A stretch of DNA of 64,000 nt from positions 434,001 through 498,000 of the forward strand of contig NZ_LT896716.1 of NCBI RefSeq assembly GCF_900187405.1, in the 5' to 3' direction. The notes beneath the pieces were generated by a model. That model did no database searches. It was not told where the DNA came from and worked only from the letters and a program-made list of their open reading frames with translations. The position numbers and the translations under genes were made by a program. Position 1 is the stretch's first letter. Each line of letters opens with the position of its first letter. This stretch comes from Geobacter sp. DSM 9736 (GTDB taxonomy: Bacteria; Desulfobacterota; Desulfuromonadia; Geobacterales; Geobacteraceae). Shown here one piece after another: positions 8,694 to 18,418 of this stretch.

Positions 8694-9823
8694 AGAAGCG
8701 TGTAATGATCGTCGCCGGAGAGGCTTCCGGCGACCTGCATGGGGCGGGCCTTATAAGAGAGGCCCGGCGCATGGACGAGCAGGTAACCTTCTTCGGGATC
8801 GGTGGCGCGAGGATGCGGGAGGCGGGAGCCGAGACTCTCGTCGATGCGTCCGACATGGCGGTCGTGGGCCTTTTCGAGGTGGCGGCTCATTTCGACGTCA
8901 TCTACAGGGCCTATGCCACGCTTCGGGATATCCTCCGAAAAGATCCTCCTGATCTTCTTATCCTCATCGACTACCCCGATTTCAATCTGCGGCTGGCGAA
9001 AGTGGCGAAACGGGCGGGTGTCCGCGTCCTATACTATATCAGTCCGCAGGTCTGGGCCTGGCGGGTGGGGCGGGTGAAGAAGATCGCCCGGCTCGTGGAT
9101 CGGATGGCGGTAGTTTTTCCCTTCGAGGTTCCTTTTTACGAGAAGGAGGGTGTGCCGGTGAGTTTCGTAGGGCACCCCCTGCTCGATGTAGTTCACCCTA
9201 CGATGTCGCCTGAGGAAGCCCGCGCTTTTTTCGGTCTCGACTCCACTAAGCGGACAGTCGGTCTTTTTCCGGGGAGCCGACGGGGGGAGATCAAGAGGCT
9301 CCTCCCGGTGATCCTCGAAACGGCCCTCCTGCTACGCGGACGTTTTCCGGACCTTCAGTTCGTTCTGCCCCTTGCTTCCAGCCTTAACCGCCAAGACCTC
9401 GCTCCACATCTGGAAGGATCGGGGCTGAACATAACTGTCGTGGAGGGGAAAGGGTACGACGTCATGCAGGTGTGTGACGCCATTATCTCCGTATCAGGCA
9501 CCGTCACCCTCGAAATCGCCCTCATTGGAACCCCGATGGTGATCATCTACCGGGTGTCCCCCTTCACGTACCAAGTGGCAAAGCGCCTCGTCCGTGTCGA
9601 TCACATCGGCCTCTGTAACATAGTGGCGGGGGAACGGGCGGTGCGGGAACTCGTTCAGGATGAAGCGCGGCCTGAAATTATTGCCGACGAAATAACGCGG
9701 ATACTTACCGATGATGAATATGCAGCGAGCATACGTAGCAAGCTGGTTGCTGTGCGCGGAAAACTTGGTTGCGGCGGCTGTTCTGCGCAAGTCGCCCGAC
9801 TTGCTCTCGACATGTTGGCCTGA
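8687..9823 (+). CDS. lpxB: LpxB, lipid A disaccharide synthase
   Basis: LpxB (GT19) joins UDP-2,3-diacyl-sugar to lipid X to make the lipid A disaccharide at the inner membrane face. The 378-residue protein shows VAGEASGDLHGA near the N terminus, YISPQVWAW and FVGHPLLD, all family hallmarks. TTG 8687 overlaps the gnnB stop by seven bases; the next candidate, ATG 8705, would remove six residues just before the conserved first strand, so the exact start is uncertain. Confidence 0.94.
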   Translation: MLKKRVMIVAGEASGDLHGAGLIREARRMDEQVTFFGIGGARMREAGAETLVDASDMAVVGLFEVAAHFDVIYRAYATLRDILRKDPPDLLILIDYPDFNLRLAKVAKRAGVRVLYYISPQVWAWRVGRVKKIARLVDRMAVVFPFEVPFYEKEGVPVSFVGHPLLDVVHPTMSPEEARAFFGLDSTKRTVGLFPGSRRGEIKRLLPVILETALLLRGRFPDLQFVLPLASSLNRQDLAPHLEGSGLNITVVEGKGYDVMQVCDAIISVSGTVTLEIALIGTPMVIIYRVSPFTYQVAKRLVRVDHIGLCNIVAGERAVRELVQDEARPEIIADEITRILTDDEYAASIRSKLVAVRGKLGCGGCSAQVARLALDMLA

Positions 9824-9831
9824 AAAAACAC

Positions 9832-11556
9832 ATGGACACCTTTAAAAGAATTCTTCGATACAGCAAACCCTATTGGTGGCGCATCGTCATTTCGGCGATC
9901 TTCTCAATGGTAGTGGGAGGGATGGACGGGCTGTTCGCCTACCTTACGGGACCGCTCCTGAAGCAGATCTTTTCGGGGAAGGATCAGCGTATCCTTCTTC
10001 TTCTCCCCCTGGCCGTCATTGGGATCTTCTTTGTCCGCGGGATGGGACGGTACATCAACGAATACTTCATCAGGACTGCTGGGCAGCTGGCGGTACAGAA
10101 TATCCGCAACGACGTCTACCGCAACGGGATGTTTCTTGGCTTGCGCTTTTTCCACGCGCACCCCACGGGAACGCTCATGTCGCGGGTACTCAACGATGTG
10201 AATGCAATGCAGGAGGGGGTTGGAAACGTTATCACCGGCCTCTTCAGGGACGGTTTTGGCGCACTCTTCCTCCTGGGCATGATTTTCTACCTCAACTGGA
10301 AGCTTGCGATCATCGCATTTCTTGTAATTCCGCTCACTGTAGTACCGGCGCAGAAGATCGGCAGGCGGATCAAATCTCTTTCCTCCGCCAGCCAGGGAAA
10401 GATGGGGGACATATCCAGCATACTGCAGGAAACCTTTTCCGGTATCAAGGTGATCAAGGCCTTCGGTCTGGAGGAGCGGGAGATCGGGAAGTTTCACGCA
10501 AAGAACCTCGAGTACTACCGGTTTATGCGCAAATCCATCAAGTACGAGGGCCTCTCCGTACCGGTAATGGAACTCCTGACATCGCTCGGGATAGCCGCGG
10601 TCATCTGGTACGGAGGGTATCAGGTCATCAACGGCAGTATGAAGCCTGATGCGTTCCTGTCGTTTATCGCGGCCATGATCCTCCTCTACAACCCCATCAA
10701 GAAGCTGAACAGTGCCTACAATGTCGCTCAGCGAGCGATCGGTGCAGCAGTGCGCGTCTTTGAAATGATAGACGAACCGCGCGACATCGTAGATCATCCG
10801 GATGCGGTGTCCGCAGGACGTGTGAAGGGAGAGGTCAGGTTCGACAAGGTTTCCTTCAGGTACGGAGAAGACGATGAGCCCGTTCTTCGTGAGGTTGACC
10901 TCACAGCCGGCAAAGGGGAGATTATCGCTCTGGTCGGTCCTTCCGGCAGCGGCAAGACTACGTTTGTCTCGCTCATTCCCAGATTTTATGACGTTACCGA
11001 AGGTGGCGTCACAATTGACGGGATTGATGTGCGGCGGATCAGACTTCGGGATCTCATGCGCCAGATCGCACTGGTCGATCAGGAGACGGTCCTTTTCAAC
11101 GATACCATCGCCAACAACATCAGGTACGGGAAGAGCGATGCCACTGATGCCGAGGTGGAGGCAGCGGCAAGGGCAGCCTACGCCCATGACTTCATCCTCG
11201 ACATGCCGGAAGGATACGAAACCAACATCGGTGACCGTGGTGTGCGTCTCTCTGGTGGGCAGCGGCAGCGCCTATGCATTGCACGGGCGATTCTCAAGGA
11301 CGCCCCGATCCTCATCCTCGACGAAGCTACAAGCGCACTCGATACCGAAAGCGAGCAGATGGTTCAGGAAGCCCTGAACAACCTGATGGCGAACCGGACG
11401 ACTTTTGTCATTGCCCACCGGCTATCGACCGTTCTGCATGCAGACAGGATCGTAGTACTGGAAAACGGCAGAATCGTCGAATCCGGGCGCCATGACCAAC
11501 TGGTTGCTCAGGCTGGCCTCTACCAGAAACTCTACGCAATGCAGTTCCAAACCTGA
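9832..11556 (+). CDS. msbA: MsbA-type lipid A flippase, ABC exporter
   Basis: A 574-residue half-transporter that would flip lipid A-core across the inner membrane as a homodimer. Residues about 1-310 hold six membrane segments; the ATPase domain carries Walker A GPSGSGKTT (about 369-377), signature LSGGQRQR and Walker B ILILDEATSALD. ATG 9832 lies nine bases after the lpxB stop. An upstream in-frame start at 9769 would lie inside lpxB and add unconserved residues. The stop shares one base with the next gene (TGATG). Confidence 0.93.
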   Translation: MDTFKRILRYSKPYWWRIVISAIFSMVVGGMDGLFAYLTGPLLKQIFSGKDQRILLLLPLAVIGIFFVRGMGRYINEYFIRTAGQLAVQNIRNDVYRNGMFLGLRFFHAHPTGTLMSRVLNDVNAMQEGVGNVITGLFRDGFGALFLLGMIFYLNWKLAIIAFLVIPLTVVPAQKIGRRIKSLSSASQGKMGDISSILQETFSGIKVIKAFGLEEREIGKFHAKNLEYYRFMRKSIKYEGLSVPVMELLTSLGIAAVIWYGGYQVINGSMKPDAFLSFIAAMILLYNPIKKLNSAYNVAQRAIGAAVRVFEMIDEPRDIVDHPDAVSAGRVKGEVRFDKVSFRYGEDDEPVLREVDLTAGKGEIIALVGPSGSGKTTFVSLIPRFYDVTEGGVTIDGIDVRRIRLRDLMRQIALVDQETVLFNDTIANNIRYGKSDATDAEVEAAARAAYAHDFILDMPEGYETNIGDRGVRLSGGQRQRLCIARAILKDAPILILDEATSALDTESEQMVQEALNNLMANRTTFVIAHRLSTVLHADRIVVLENGRIVESGRHDQLVAQAGLYQKLYAMQFQT

Positions 11557-12215
11557 TGAAAAACCTTCTCCTTACATTAAAGAAACGGTTCCCGAGCGTT
11601 CTCCCCTGGCTCGCTTATTCGGTACTACGGATGCTCTTCACCACCCTCCGGGTGCGACTCGTGAACGTGGAGATTCCCCGGGGGTACCATGAGAGAGGGG
11701 AAGGGATAATTCAGGTGATGTGGCATAGCAGGCTGTGTGTAAGCCCCTTTGCCTATCAAGGCAACAAAGGGCATATCCTCATCAGCAGCCACGGGGACGG
11801 AGAGATCATTGCAAGAATCACCGCGCTTTTCGGGTTTGAGCACATACGCGGTTCATCATCCAAAGGGGCCGATAAGGCGCTCAAGCAGATGCTGAGGCTT
11901 GCGAGGCGGAATGAAGACCTCATAGTCACCCCCGACGGGCCTCGGGGGCCGGCCGAGGTCGTTAAGCCGGGTGTAGCACAGATCGCCAAGCTCACCGGGT
12001 TACCGGTGCTCCCTTTTGCCATTTCGGCTTCCAGGAAAGTGCGTCTAAAGAGCTGGGACAGGTTCATGATCCCTCTTCCCTTTACAAAATGCTTCTTCGT
12101 CTGGGGGGAGCCGCTGCGCTGCGGCGTGGAGGAGGAGATCGAGCAGTTCCGCCAGCGGGTCGAGGGTGCCCTCTGCAAGGTCACGGCTGAAGCCGACGGG
12201 ATGGCGGCAGCATGA
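11556..12215 (+). CDS. DUF374 / lysophospholipid acyltransferase-like protein
   Basis: A 219-residue protein resembling the DUF374 branch of the LPLAT acyltransferases, often encoded beside msbA and waaA in this kind of bacterium. Recognisable stretches are MWHSRL, an HGDGEIIAR segment, GSSSKGADKAL and TPDGPRGP, with a hydrophobic N terminus that may anchor it. It may add a secondary acyl chain to lipid A in place of a classical LpxL, which is not seen here. That role is inferred; biochemical function is not settled for the family. Confidence 0.8.
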   Translation: MKNLLLTLKKRFPSVLPWLAYSVLRMLFTTLRVRLVNVEIPRGYHERGEGIIQVMWHSRLCVSPFAYQGNKGHILISSHGDGEIIARITALFGFEHIRGSSSKGADKALKQMLRLARRNEDLIVTPDGPRGPAEVVKPGVAQIAKLTGLPVLPFAISASRKVRLKSWDRFMIPLPFTKCFFVWGEPLRCGVEEEIEQFRQRVEGALCKVTAEADGMAAA

Positions 12216-13549
12216 CCAACGTTATCTACACCCTCCTCCTGTGGGTGGCATTGCCGGTTGTAATTGCGTACCATTGCTTCCGATCTGTCAGCAGAGGCCG
12301 CCCGGCGGCGCTGGCCGAGCGGTTCGGGTTTGTCCCGCAGGATGAGCTCAAAGGTCTTTCCGGTGCCGAGGTGATATGGGTCCATGCCGTCTCCGTCGGT
12401 GAAACGATGGCCGTAGTTCCTCTCCTCAAGGCGCTGAAAAGACGCTGGCCGGAGCGCAAGATCCTTCTCAGCAATACGACGGAGACGGGTCGTGAGGTAT
12501 CCGGCACCATCGCAGAAGTTGACTGTCGCTGCTACTTTCCTTTCGATTACCCGTTTGCGGTTTCCCGCTTGCTGCGGCGCGTGCGGCCCTCCCTGATCGT
12601 GGTAGTCGAAACTGAGATCTGGCCGAATTTTCTTCGCACAGCCCGATGCATGGGGGTACCGGTTGCGATGGTCAACGGTCGTATATCGGACCGCTCCTTC
12701 GGGAGGTACCTGAAGCTTAAGCGGTTCTTTCAGCCGGTGCTGGGCTGCTTTTCCGCCTTCTGCATGCAGAGTGACGAAGACGCCAGACGGATAGGGGAGA
12801 TCGGTGCAGACCCGGTCAAGGTGCATAGTGTGGGGAACCTGAAGTACGATGTTCCTGGCGCATTGCCTTCGCCGGACGTACGCCGCGAACTGCGGCGAAG
12901 CTACCAGATCCCCGAGAACTGCATCGTCTTCACTGCCGGGAGCACCCATCAGGGTGAAGATGAGGTGGTTATTGGTGCTTTCAGAAAGGTTTCTGCCGAG
13001 ATTACGGCTATGAACCTCGTGCTCGTACCTCGTCATCCGGAACGCGCTGCCGCGGTAGGTGAGCTTCTGAGCACTCTCGAAATTCCGTTCGTTCTGCGTT
13101 CTCAGCTCCACCTGCGGGAGAAGCCATTGTCGGCAGGGGAGGTGCTGCTTGTCGACAGGGTTGGGGAGCTGAACCGGTTGTATTCATTATCCGACATCGC
13201 TTTCGTCGGCGGCAGCCTGGTCCCGACCGGCGGACACAACGTCCTGGAGCCAGCAGCATGTGGTGTCCCTGTGCTGTTCGGACCTCATATGTCCAACTTT
13301 CGCGAGATAGCAGCGGATATCCTCAAGTCAGGCGGCGCCATTCGGGTGGAAGACGGCGCAGTCATGGAGGAATCTCTTCGATCTCTCTGTATGGACCCGG
13401 CTCTCCGGCAGGAGATGGGGCAACGGGGCCTGAGCTGGTTGCAGGTTTCGGGAGGAGCGGTGGATCGGCATATCGAGGTGCTTGCGCGTTTGCAGGGGCG
13501 AGAAAAATCAGAGTCCAGTCTGAATGAGTGCAGCAGTGGCAAACGTTGA
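12212..13549 (+). CDS. waaA: WaaA (KdtA), Kdo transferase
   Basis: WaaA adds one or more Kdo residues from CMP-Kdo to lipid IVA on the cytoplasmic face of the inner membrane. The 445-residue GT30 enzyme has an N-terminal membrane anchor (TLLLWVALPVVIAY), the conserved WVHAVSVGE stretch containing the catalytic glutamate, and GSTHQGEDE in the second Rossmann domain. It starts in an ATGA overlap with the DUF374 gene and ends 26 bases inside lpxK. How many Kdo residues it adds cannot be told. Confidence 0.94.
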   Translation: MTNVIYTLLLWVALPVVIAYHCFRSVSRGRPAALAERFGFVPQDELKGLSGAEVIWVHAVSVGETMAVVPLLKALKRRWPERKILLSNTTETGREVSGTIAEVDCRCYFPFDYPFAVSRLLRRVRPSLIVVVETEIWPNFLRTARCMGVPVAMVNGRISDRSFGRYLKLKRFFQPVLGCFSAFCMQSDEDARRIGEIGADPVKVHSVGNLKYDVPGALPSPDVRRELRRSYQIPENCIVFTAGSTHQGEDEVVIGAFRKVSAEITAMNLVLVPRHPERAAAVGELLSTLEIPFVLRSQLHLREKPLSAGEVLLVDRVGELNRLYSLSDIAFVGGSLVPTGGHNVLEPAACGVPVLFGPHMSNFREIAADILKSGGAIRVEDGAVMEESLRSLCMDPALRQEMGQRGLSWLQVSGGAVDRHIEVLARLQGREKSESSLNECSSGKR

Positions 13550-14606
13550 GCTATACTTCAGAGAGCTGATAGAGGGAAAACGGCAATCTGTGCGGGATCG
13601 CCTCGTCCTGGCACTCCTTGTAGCAGCCACCTTTCCGTATGGCCTCATCATGCGCTTTCGTGCCTGCCTCTATGCTTTCGGTCTCCTCCGCTCATATAGG
13701 CTTTCGAAACCGGTGGTGTCGGTTGGAAATCTTACTGTGGGCGGCACCGGCAAGACTCCCTCAGTGGCCTGGATCGCGCGCTTTTTTCTTCAGCAGGGCA
13801 AACGCGTAGCCGTTCTCTCCCGTGGTTATGGCGGCACCAGTCACGGGACTACAAAGATCGTGAGCGACGGAAAGGATATTTTTCTCTCGGCTTCCGAAGC
13901 GGGAGACGAACCTTACATGCTGGCGGCTACGGTTCCCGGTCTCATGGTTGTCATCGGTCCGGATCGATACCGTGCCGGAAGGCTTGCAGAGGAAAAGCTC
14001 AACCCCGACATTTTCATTCTTGATGACGGGTTCCAGCACCAGCGCCTAAGGCGGGACTTCGACATCCTTCTCATGGACTGCACGCGACCTTACGGTAATG
14101 GACGTTTGTTGCCTGCCGGTATGCTGCGGGAGAATCCTTCGGCGGCGAAGCGGGCGGATATGGTGATTTACACGAGATGTGGCAATGGGTCAGCGCCGAC
14201 ACTTCATTCCGATCTCGCTTCATGTCGTGCCGGACACGGTCTGACAGGTATTGTTGCATTTGGCGAGAACGAACTGCAGCCCTTCAACGTGCTGGAGGGT
14301 TCCCGGGTGATGGCCTTCGCCGGCATTGCCGACCCCGCTTCCTTTTTCGATGCCCTGGAAGAAGCGGGTGTCCGCCTCATCACAACTCTTGCATTTCCTG
14401 ACCATGCCACGTACGGTGATGAGGAGCTTGCAGCACTGGTCCGGTTGCGAGATGCATCCCGCTCACAATATCTTCTGACGACGGAAAAAGATGCGGTGAA
14501 GCTCGTAGGCATGCAGGAAAAACTTGGCGAGACGTTTGCCGTGCGGCTGGAGATGCGGTTCGAAGATGATACCCAGCTGCGGGCGTATCTTCAGAAATTT
14601 CTTTAG
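13524..14606 (+). CDS. lpxK: LpxK, tetraacyldisaccharide 4'-kinase
   Basis: LpxK phosphorylates the 4' position of the lipid A disaccharide. The 360-residue product has an N-terminal membrane-associated helix, then a P-loop GNLTVGGTGKTPS (about residues 68-80), and ILDDGFQHQRLRRD, the DDGFQH motif typical of the family. The ATG at 13524 overlaps waaA by 26 bases; a GTG at 13536 is an alternative. Placing the kinase after the Kdo transferase is common in this gene order. Confidence 0.94.
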   Translation: MSAAVANVELYFRELIEGKRQSVRDRLVLALLVAATFPYGLIMRFRACLYAFGLLRSYRLSKPVVSVGNLTVGGTGKTPSVAWIARFFLQQGKRVAVLSRGYGGTSHGTTKIVSDGKDIFLSASEAGDEPYMLAATVPGLMVVIGPDRYRAGRLAEEKLNPDIFILDDGFQHQRLRRDFDILLMDCTRPYGNGRLLPAGMLRENPSAAKRADMVIYTRCGNGSAPTLHSDLASCRAGHGLTGIVAFGENELQPFNVLEGSRVMAFAGIADPASFFDALEEAGVRLITTLAFPDHATYGDEELAALVRLRDASRSQYLLTTEKDAVKLVGMQEKLGETFAVRLEMRFEDDTQLRAYLQKFL

Positions 14607-14620
14607 GTAGAGGTGTCTCT

Positions 14621-14797
14621 ATGGCATTATCGCAGGAACTGCTCGATATCCTGGTGTGCCCCCAGTGCAAGGGTGAACTTGAGCTTTTAGGAAATAGTGC
14701 TGCACTTCTCTGCAGTCCCTGTCGTCTCAAGTATCCGATACGGGACGACATCCCGGTCATGCTCGTTGATGAAGCGGAGAAAATAGGGCAGGATTGA
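14621..14797 (+). CDS. Trm112-family small zinc-ribbon protein
   Basis: A 58-residue frame starting MALSQELLDILVCPQCK and carrying two CxxC pairs (CPQCK and CSPCR) about 18 residues apart. This is the Trm112/YcaR pattern. It sits in its usual place next to lpxK, with GTAGAGGTG as ribosome-binding site. In other bacteria relatives are suspected partners of methyltransferases or of lipid A/Kdo enzymes, but the bacterial function is not established. Confidence 0.88.
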   Translation: MALSQELLDILVCPQCKGELELLGNSAALLCSPCRLKYPIRDDIPVMLVDEAEKIGQD

Positions 14798-14819
14798 AGG
14801 GTGAAGATTGAAGGTTGAA
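14792..14819 (+). repeat. 14-bp tandem duplication spanning the trm112 stop and waaF start
   Basis: GATTGAAGGGTGAA (14792-14805) is followed directly by GATTGAAGGTTGAA (14806-14819), one mismatch apart. The first copy contains the Trm112 stop and the second supplies the TTG used as the start of the next gene. The duplication may have created the present start region. Confidence 0.7.
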
Positions 14820-15887
14820 GCAAAAAAAAGAATCCTCGTTCTGCGGTACCGGTTCATCGGGGACACCATTCTTACCGTTCCTTTCCTGCGAAACCTGCGT
14901 CGGGCCGAACCCGATGCGTTCATTGCATGGGTGGTTGCTCCAGGCTCCGCCGAGGTGGTGCAGGGAATTCCCTATGTTGATGAACTGATCTTCTGGGACC
15001 CTCCCACTATCCACGCCGACAGCCGCTCCACCCATCGGACCTTTCGGGACAAGGTTTCCTTTATTCGGGAGTTGCGGGCGAGAAAGTTCGACAAGGTCTA
15101 TGTGCTGAAACGCTCCCTTTCCAGCGCCATCATGGCGATTCTTTCAGGGGCTCGGGAAAGGGTCGGGTTCGATACCGAAGGGCGCGGATTTCTCCTTACG
15201 AAACGTGTACCTTACAGGCACGATCAGCACGAGGTGCAGAATTTCCTGGACGTTCTGCGGGCTGACGGGGTGAAGGTCGAAGACGACCATCTTGAAGCAT
15301 GGCTTACGGAGGAGGAACGACAGTTCACCGAGGATTATTTTTTGCGCGCAGGGGTAGCAGCAGATGAGCCCATTGTAGGCATCCATCCTTTTTCTGCCAA
15401 TCCTCCCCGAGCGTGGCATATCGATAACTTCATCGAAGTGGCCAGACGGCTTCAGGAAAACTACGGCGCGCGGATTCTGTTCTTCGGCGGTCCCAGAGAC
15501 GAGGAAGCACTTCCCGCTCTCCGTGCAGGGCTGACTACCCCACCCCTTTTTGCGGTCGGGAAGACAACGCTCCGCCAGACCATGGCACTCCTTTCTCGCT
15601 GCAAGCTTCTCGTCTGCAATGACAGCGGAATCATGCACCTAGCAGCATCGATGCAGGTGCCACTAGTTGCGATTTTTGGACCGCAGTCGCCGGTTAAGTT
15701 CGGGCCGTGGGGAGAGAATAGCCGCGTCGTGTACAGTGCTTTTCAGTGCTCTCCGTGCCGGCAAAAATTTTTTAAGGAGTGCGAGCCGACCGAGCGCGGG
15801 AGGCCTGAATGCGTCGAAGCCATCGACGTCGATGCCGTCTTCACTCAATGCACGACGCTCCTCGATTCCCGGAGGGAGAGAGGATGA
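14808..15887 (+). CDS. waaF: GT9 heptosyltransferase (WaaF-like)
   Basis: A 359-residue family 9 glycosyltransferase, the group that transfers heptose from ADP-heptose to the LPS inner core. The N terminus has the family pattern ILVLRYRFIGDTILTVPFL; the C-terminal domain has LLVCNDSGIMHLAASM and ALFGPQSPVKFGPWG-like sequence (written AIFGPQSPVKFGPWG), which binds the nucleotide sugar. The only usable start is TTG 14808 inside a tandem repeat. Whether it is heptosyltransferase II, as neighbours suggest, or another GT9 enzyme is open; two more GT9 genes lie at 23616 and 25260. Confidence 0.8.
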   Translation: MKVEAKKRILVLRYRFIGDTILTVPFLRNLRRAEPDAFIAWVVAPGSAEVVQGIPYVDELIFWDPPTIHADSRSTHRTFRDKVSFIRELRARKFDKVYVLKRSLSSAIMAILSGARERVGFDTEGRGFLLTKRVPYRHDQHEVQNFLDVLRADGVKVEDDHLEAWLTEEERQFTEDYFLRAGVAADEPIVGIHPFSANPPRAWHIDNFIEVARRLQENYGARILFFGGPRDEEALPALRAGLTTPPLFAVGKTTLRQTMALLSRCKLLVCNDSGIMHLAASMQVPLVAIFGPQSPVKFGPWGENSRVVYSAFQCSPCRQKFFKECEPTERGRPECVEAIDVDAVFTQCTTLLDSRRERG

Positions 15888-16663
15888 CACTGATTGAGCG
15901 TCCGCGCCTGTCCGCTTTTGTCATCACTAAGAATGAGGGCGCAAAGATCCTGGAGTGTCTTGGATCCCTGCAGTGGGTGGATGAGGTGGTCGTGGTGGAT
16001 GACTACAGCACTGACGACACGGTCCCAAAATGCTCCAACTTCGCTAACGTTCGAGTAGTGCACCATCCGTTCGCCAGTTTCAGGGACCAGAAGAGTCATG
16101 CCATGTCATTGACTAGCAATGAGTGGGTCCTTGAGATTGATGCGGACGAGCGCGTTTCCAACGAGATGAAAAGCGCTGTACTTGCGCTTTCACAGGCTGA
16201 CTTTTCCGAATTCGACGCGTTTGCCTTCCGCCGCCTCACGAACTTCTGGGGTAAGTGGATCAGGCACGGCTCCTTCTATCCCGATTACAAGGTGCGGCTG
16301 TACAACAAGCGAAACGGAGCCTGGAGCGACAGTACAATTCATGAACGTTTCGTGCCCCGGGGGAAGATCAAGCGGATTGCAGCCGATATCATCCATGATC
16401 AGGACCTCGACCTGACTGCCTACTTCCAACGGACCACCAGGTACTCCGAACTTTCAGCCCTCGATTACCACAGCCGAGGAAAACGTTCTAAGTGGCACCA
16501 CTATACCCTGCGACCCGTTTATACATTCTTCTACCGCTACCTCTTCCGGCTTGGTTGTCTGGATGGCGTGCAAGGTTTCGTTGTTTCCGCGATGGGCGCT
16601 ATAGGTACATTTCAGAAGTACATGCGGCTGTTTGAGTTGCAGAAGGGCCGTCGGAGGGTTTGA
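15884..16663 (+). CDS. GT2 core glycosyltransferase, WaaE/KdtX-like
   Basis: A 259-residue GT-A glycosyltransferase with LSAFVITKNEGAKI at its start, WVDEVVVVDDYSTDDT for nucleotide binding and the metal-binding IDADERVS. This pattern is typical of the LPS core beta-1,4-glucosyltransferases of the WaaE type. The ATG at 15884 overlaps the stop of the GT9 gene (ATGA) behind GGGAGAGAGG; a longer frame from 15809 lies wholly within that gene and is not used. The sugar transferred is unproven. Confidence 0.78.
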   Translation: MTLIERPRLSAFVITKNEGAKILECLGSLQWVDEVVVVDDYSTDDTVPKCSNFANVRVVHHPFASFRDQKSHAMSLTSNEWVLEIDADERVSNEMKSAVLALSQADFSEFDAFAFRRLTNFWGKWIRHGSFYPDYKVRLYNKRNGAWSDSTIHERFVPRGKIKRIAADIIHDQDLDLTAYFQRTTRYSELSALDYHSRGKRSKWHHYTLRPVYTFFYRYLFRLGCLDGVQGFVVSAMGAIGTFQKYMRLFELQKGRRRV

Positions 16664-17436
16664 TGGATACGGGTGGATCAACCGGACAATCATGTGCCGG
16701 TAGTGCCCCATTGGTTACAGTCATCACGGTAGTCCGTAATGGCGCAACAGTTGCTGAACGAACTCTGAAGAGTGTAATCAGCCAGCGGGACCAGCACCTG
16801 GAGTACATAGTCATAGATGGAGGGTCGACAGACGGCACTGTTGATCTGCTGAGAGAGAACGACCATGCTATTGACTACTGGATAAGCGAGTCCGATGACG
16901 GCATTTACGATGCCATGAACAAAGGCATAGCTCATAGCAGCGGTGACTACCTGCTCTTTCTCAATGCTGGAGACGAATTGGTTGTTAACCTCAAGGAGAT
17001 TGAGGATTACTTCAAAGCAGGTTATGTGATTGTCTATGGCAAAGCCAGCATGCTGGAGAATGATGGGAGATTCGTATATACGAAAGGCAAAAAACTAAGA
17101 AGCCCGAACAAAATGATTACAGGCATGCGACTGTGCCACCAGGCCATCTTCTACCGTAGAGATGCGATAGGGGGGGGGTATGACGCCGGATATCGCATCT
17201 TGGCGGACAGGGTCCTTACCCATGAGCTGATGAAAAAGCATGGTATCAACAGAACTTTGTTCATCGACAAAGTAATCTGCACCTATTACGAAGGTGGATT
17301 CAGCAGGCAGAATCCCGAGCAATGGAAGGTGGAAGAAATACGATTTTTACGATCCAATGGCAGGTATTTGTATGCCGAATATCGAAGGCTAAGCTGGTTC
17401 TGGAAAAAAATGAAAAGAGCTGCACGTGATGTCTAG
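16663..17436 (+). CDS. GT2 glycosyltransferase, WcaA-like
   Basis: A 257-residue glycosyltransferase with VTVITVVRNGATVAERTL, DGGSTDGT, SDDGIYDAMNKGI and FLNAGDE. These are the conserved stretches of the GT2 group related to colanic-acid WcaA/WcaE enzymes. ATG 16663 overlaps the preceding stop by one base. Donor and acceptor are unknown; it lies between the core genes and the tyvelose genes and could add to either structure. Confidence 0.75.
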   Translation: MDTGGSTGQSCAGSAPLVTVITVVRNGATVAERTLKSVISQRDQHLEYIVIDGGSTDGTVDLLRENDHAIDYWISESDDGIYDAMNKGIAHSSGDYLLFLNAGDELVVNLKEIEDYFKAGYVIVYGKASMLENDGRFVYTKGKKLRSPNKMITGMRLCHQAIFYRRDAIGGGYDAGYRILADRVLTHELMKKHGINRTLFIDKVICTYYEGGFSRQNPEQWKVEEIRFLRSNGRYLYAEYRRLSWFWKKMKRAARDV

Positions 17437-18418
17437 AGAAAAACTACCACTGGTCAGCATACTGGTCCCGGTCTACAACAGGGAAGCGCTGGTACAGGTA
17501 TGTATCGAGTCGGCCCTTGTTCAGACAGTGTCAAATATCGAAGTTGTTGTTGTCGATAACGCCAGCACTGACGGCACCTTCGAGGTGTGCACGGAGCTGG
17601 CTGCACGAGATCCGCGGGTTCGGGTCTTTCGAAACGCCAGTAACATCGGACCTGTTCGAAACTGGATTCGATGCATCGAGGAGGCCCGGGGGGCATACGG
17701 GAAGGTATTGTTTTCCGATGATCTCATGGCTCCCGATTACCTGGAGAAGACGCTCCCATTTATGGAAATCAATGAAGTGGGTTTTGTCTTTACTCCGGCT
17801 TTTGTCGGTCCCGAGCCCTTCAGTGGCAACATTTCCTACCAGTTCACCGGGCGGACCGGCACCTTCCCTTCTTCCCGCTTCATCAGTACCGGCCTCTTCA
17901 ATGGAGATGTTCCATTTTCACCCGGCGGTGCGCTTTTTCGGATGAACGACCTGCGTAAGAATCTGCTCCGTGAGATTCCTTCACCAACGATTAATGATTT
18001 TCTGGACCATGGAGCCGGGCCTGATTTTCTTCTCTACCTTTTAACTGCCGCACAATATCCGAAGGTGGCTTATCTACACGAACCGCTTTCTTACTTCCGC
18101 GCCCACGGCGGGTCTATAACTATGAGTTCAGTCAAACCGTATATTGCCCAGTGTTACCGGCAGGCGCGGCTTTGGTTTGCCGAGCAGTATTTGACTGATA
18201 GGTGGTTGAAGATGCTGTACGTTTATGAATGGAAACGGGAGACGAATGAAAAGGGAAAAAGGGAGTCGGTTGACCAGTTTGTCAGGCAATTCACTTTGAG
18301 TGGTCTTACGATTTCCATTCCGAGTATAGTTTACGGACTCGCCTTCTCTAAATTATTCAAAAAAGGTGTCCTGACACTGCCAGGAGGGAAGGGGAGGATA
18401 AAGGTGGCGAGTATATGA
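17429..18418 (+). CDS. GT2 glycosyltransferase
   Basis: A 329-residue GT-A enzyme: [15 protein letters not shown] at the N terminus, [10 protein letters not shown] and [10 protein letters not shown] in the metal-binding position. The C-terminal third is less conserved and may fix the acceptor. It can start at ATG 17429 or GTG 17426, both just inside the end of the previous gene. Its stop overlaps rfbF, so it is probably co-translated with the CDP-tyvelose genes and is a candidate for transferring that sugar; this is inference from position. Confidence 0.72.
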   Translation: MSREKLPLVSILVPVYNREALVQVCIESALVQTVSNIEVVVVDNASTDGTFEVCTELAARDPRVRVFRNASNIGPVRNWIRCIEEARGAYGKVLFSDDLMAPDYLEKTLPFMEINEVGFVFTPAFVGPEPFSGNISYQFTGRTGTFPSSRFISTGLFNGDVPFSPGGALFRMNDLRKNLLREIPSPTINDFLDHGAGPDFLLYLLTAAQYPKVAYLHEPLSYFRAHGGSITMSSVKPYIAQCYRQARLWFAEQYLTDRWLKMLYVYEWKRETNEKGKRESVDQFVRQFTLSGLTISIPSIVYGLAFSKLFKKGVLTLPGGKGRIKVASI

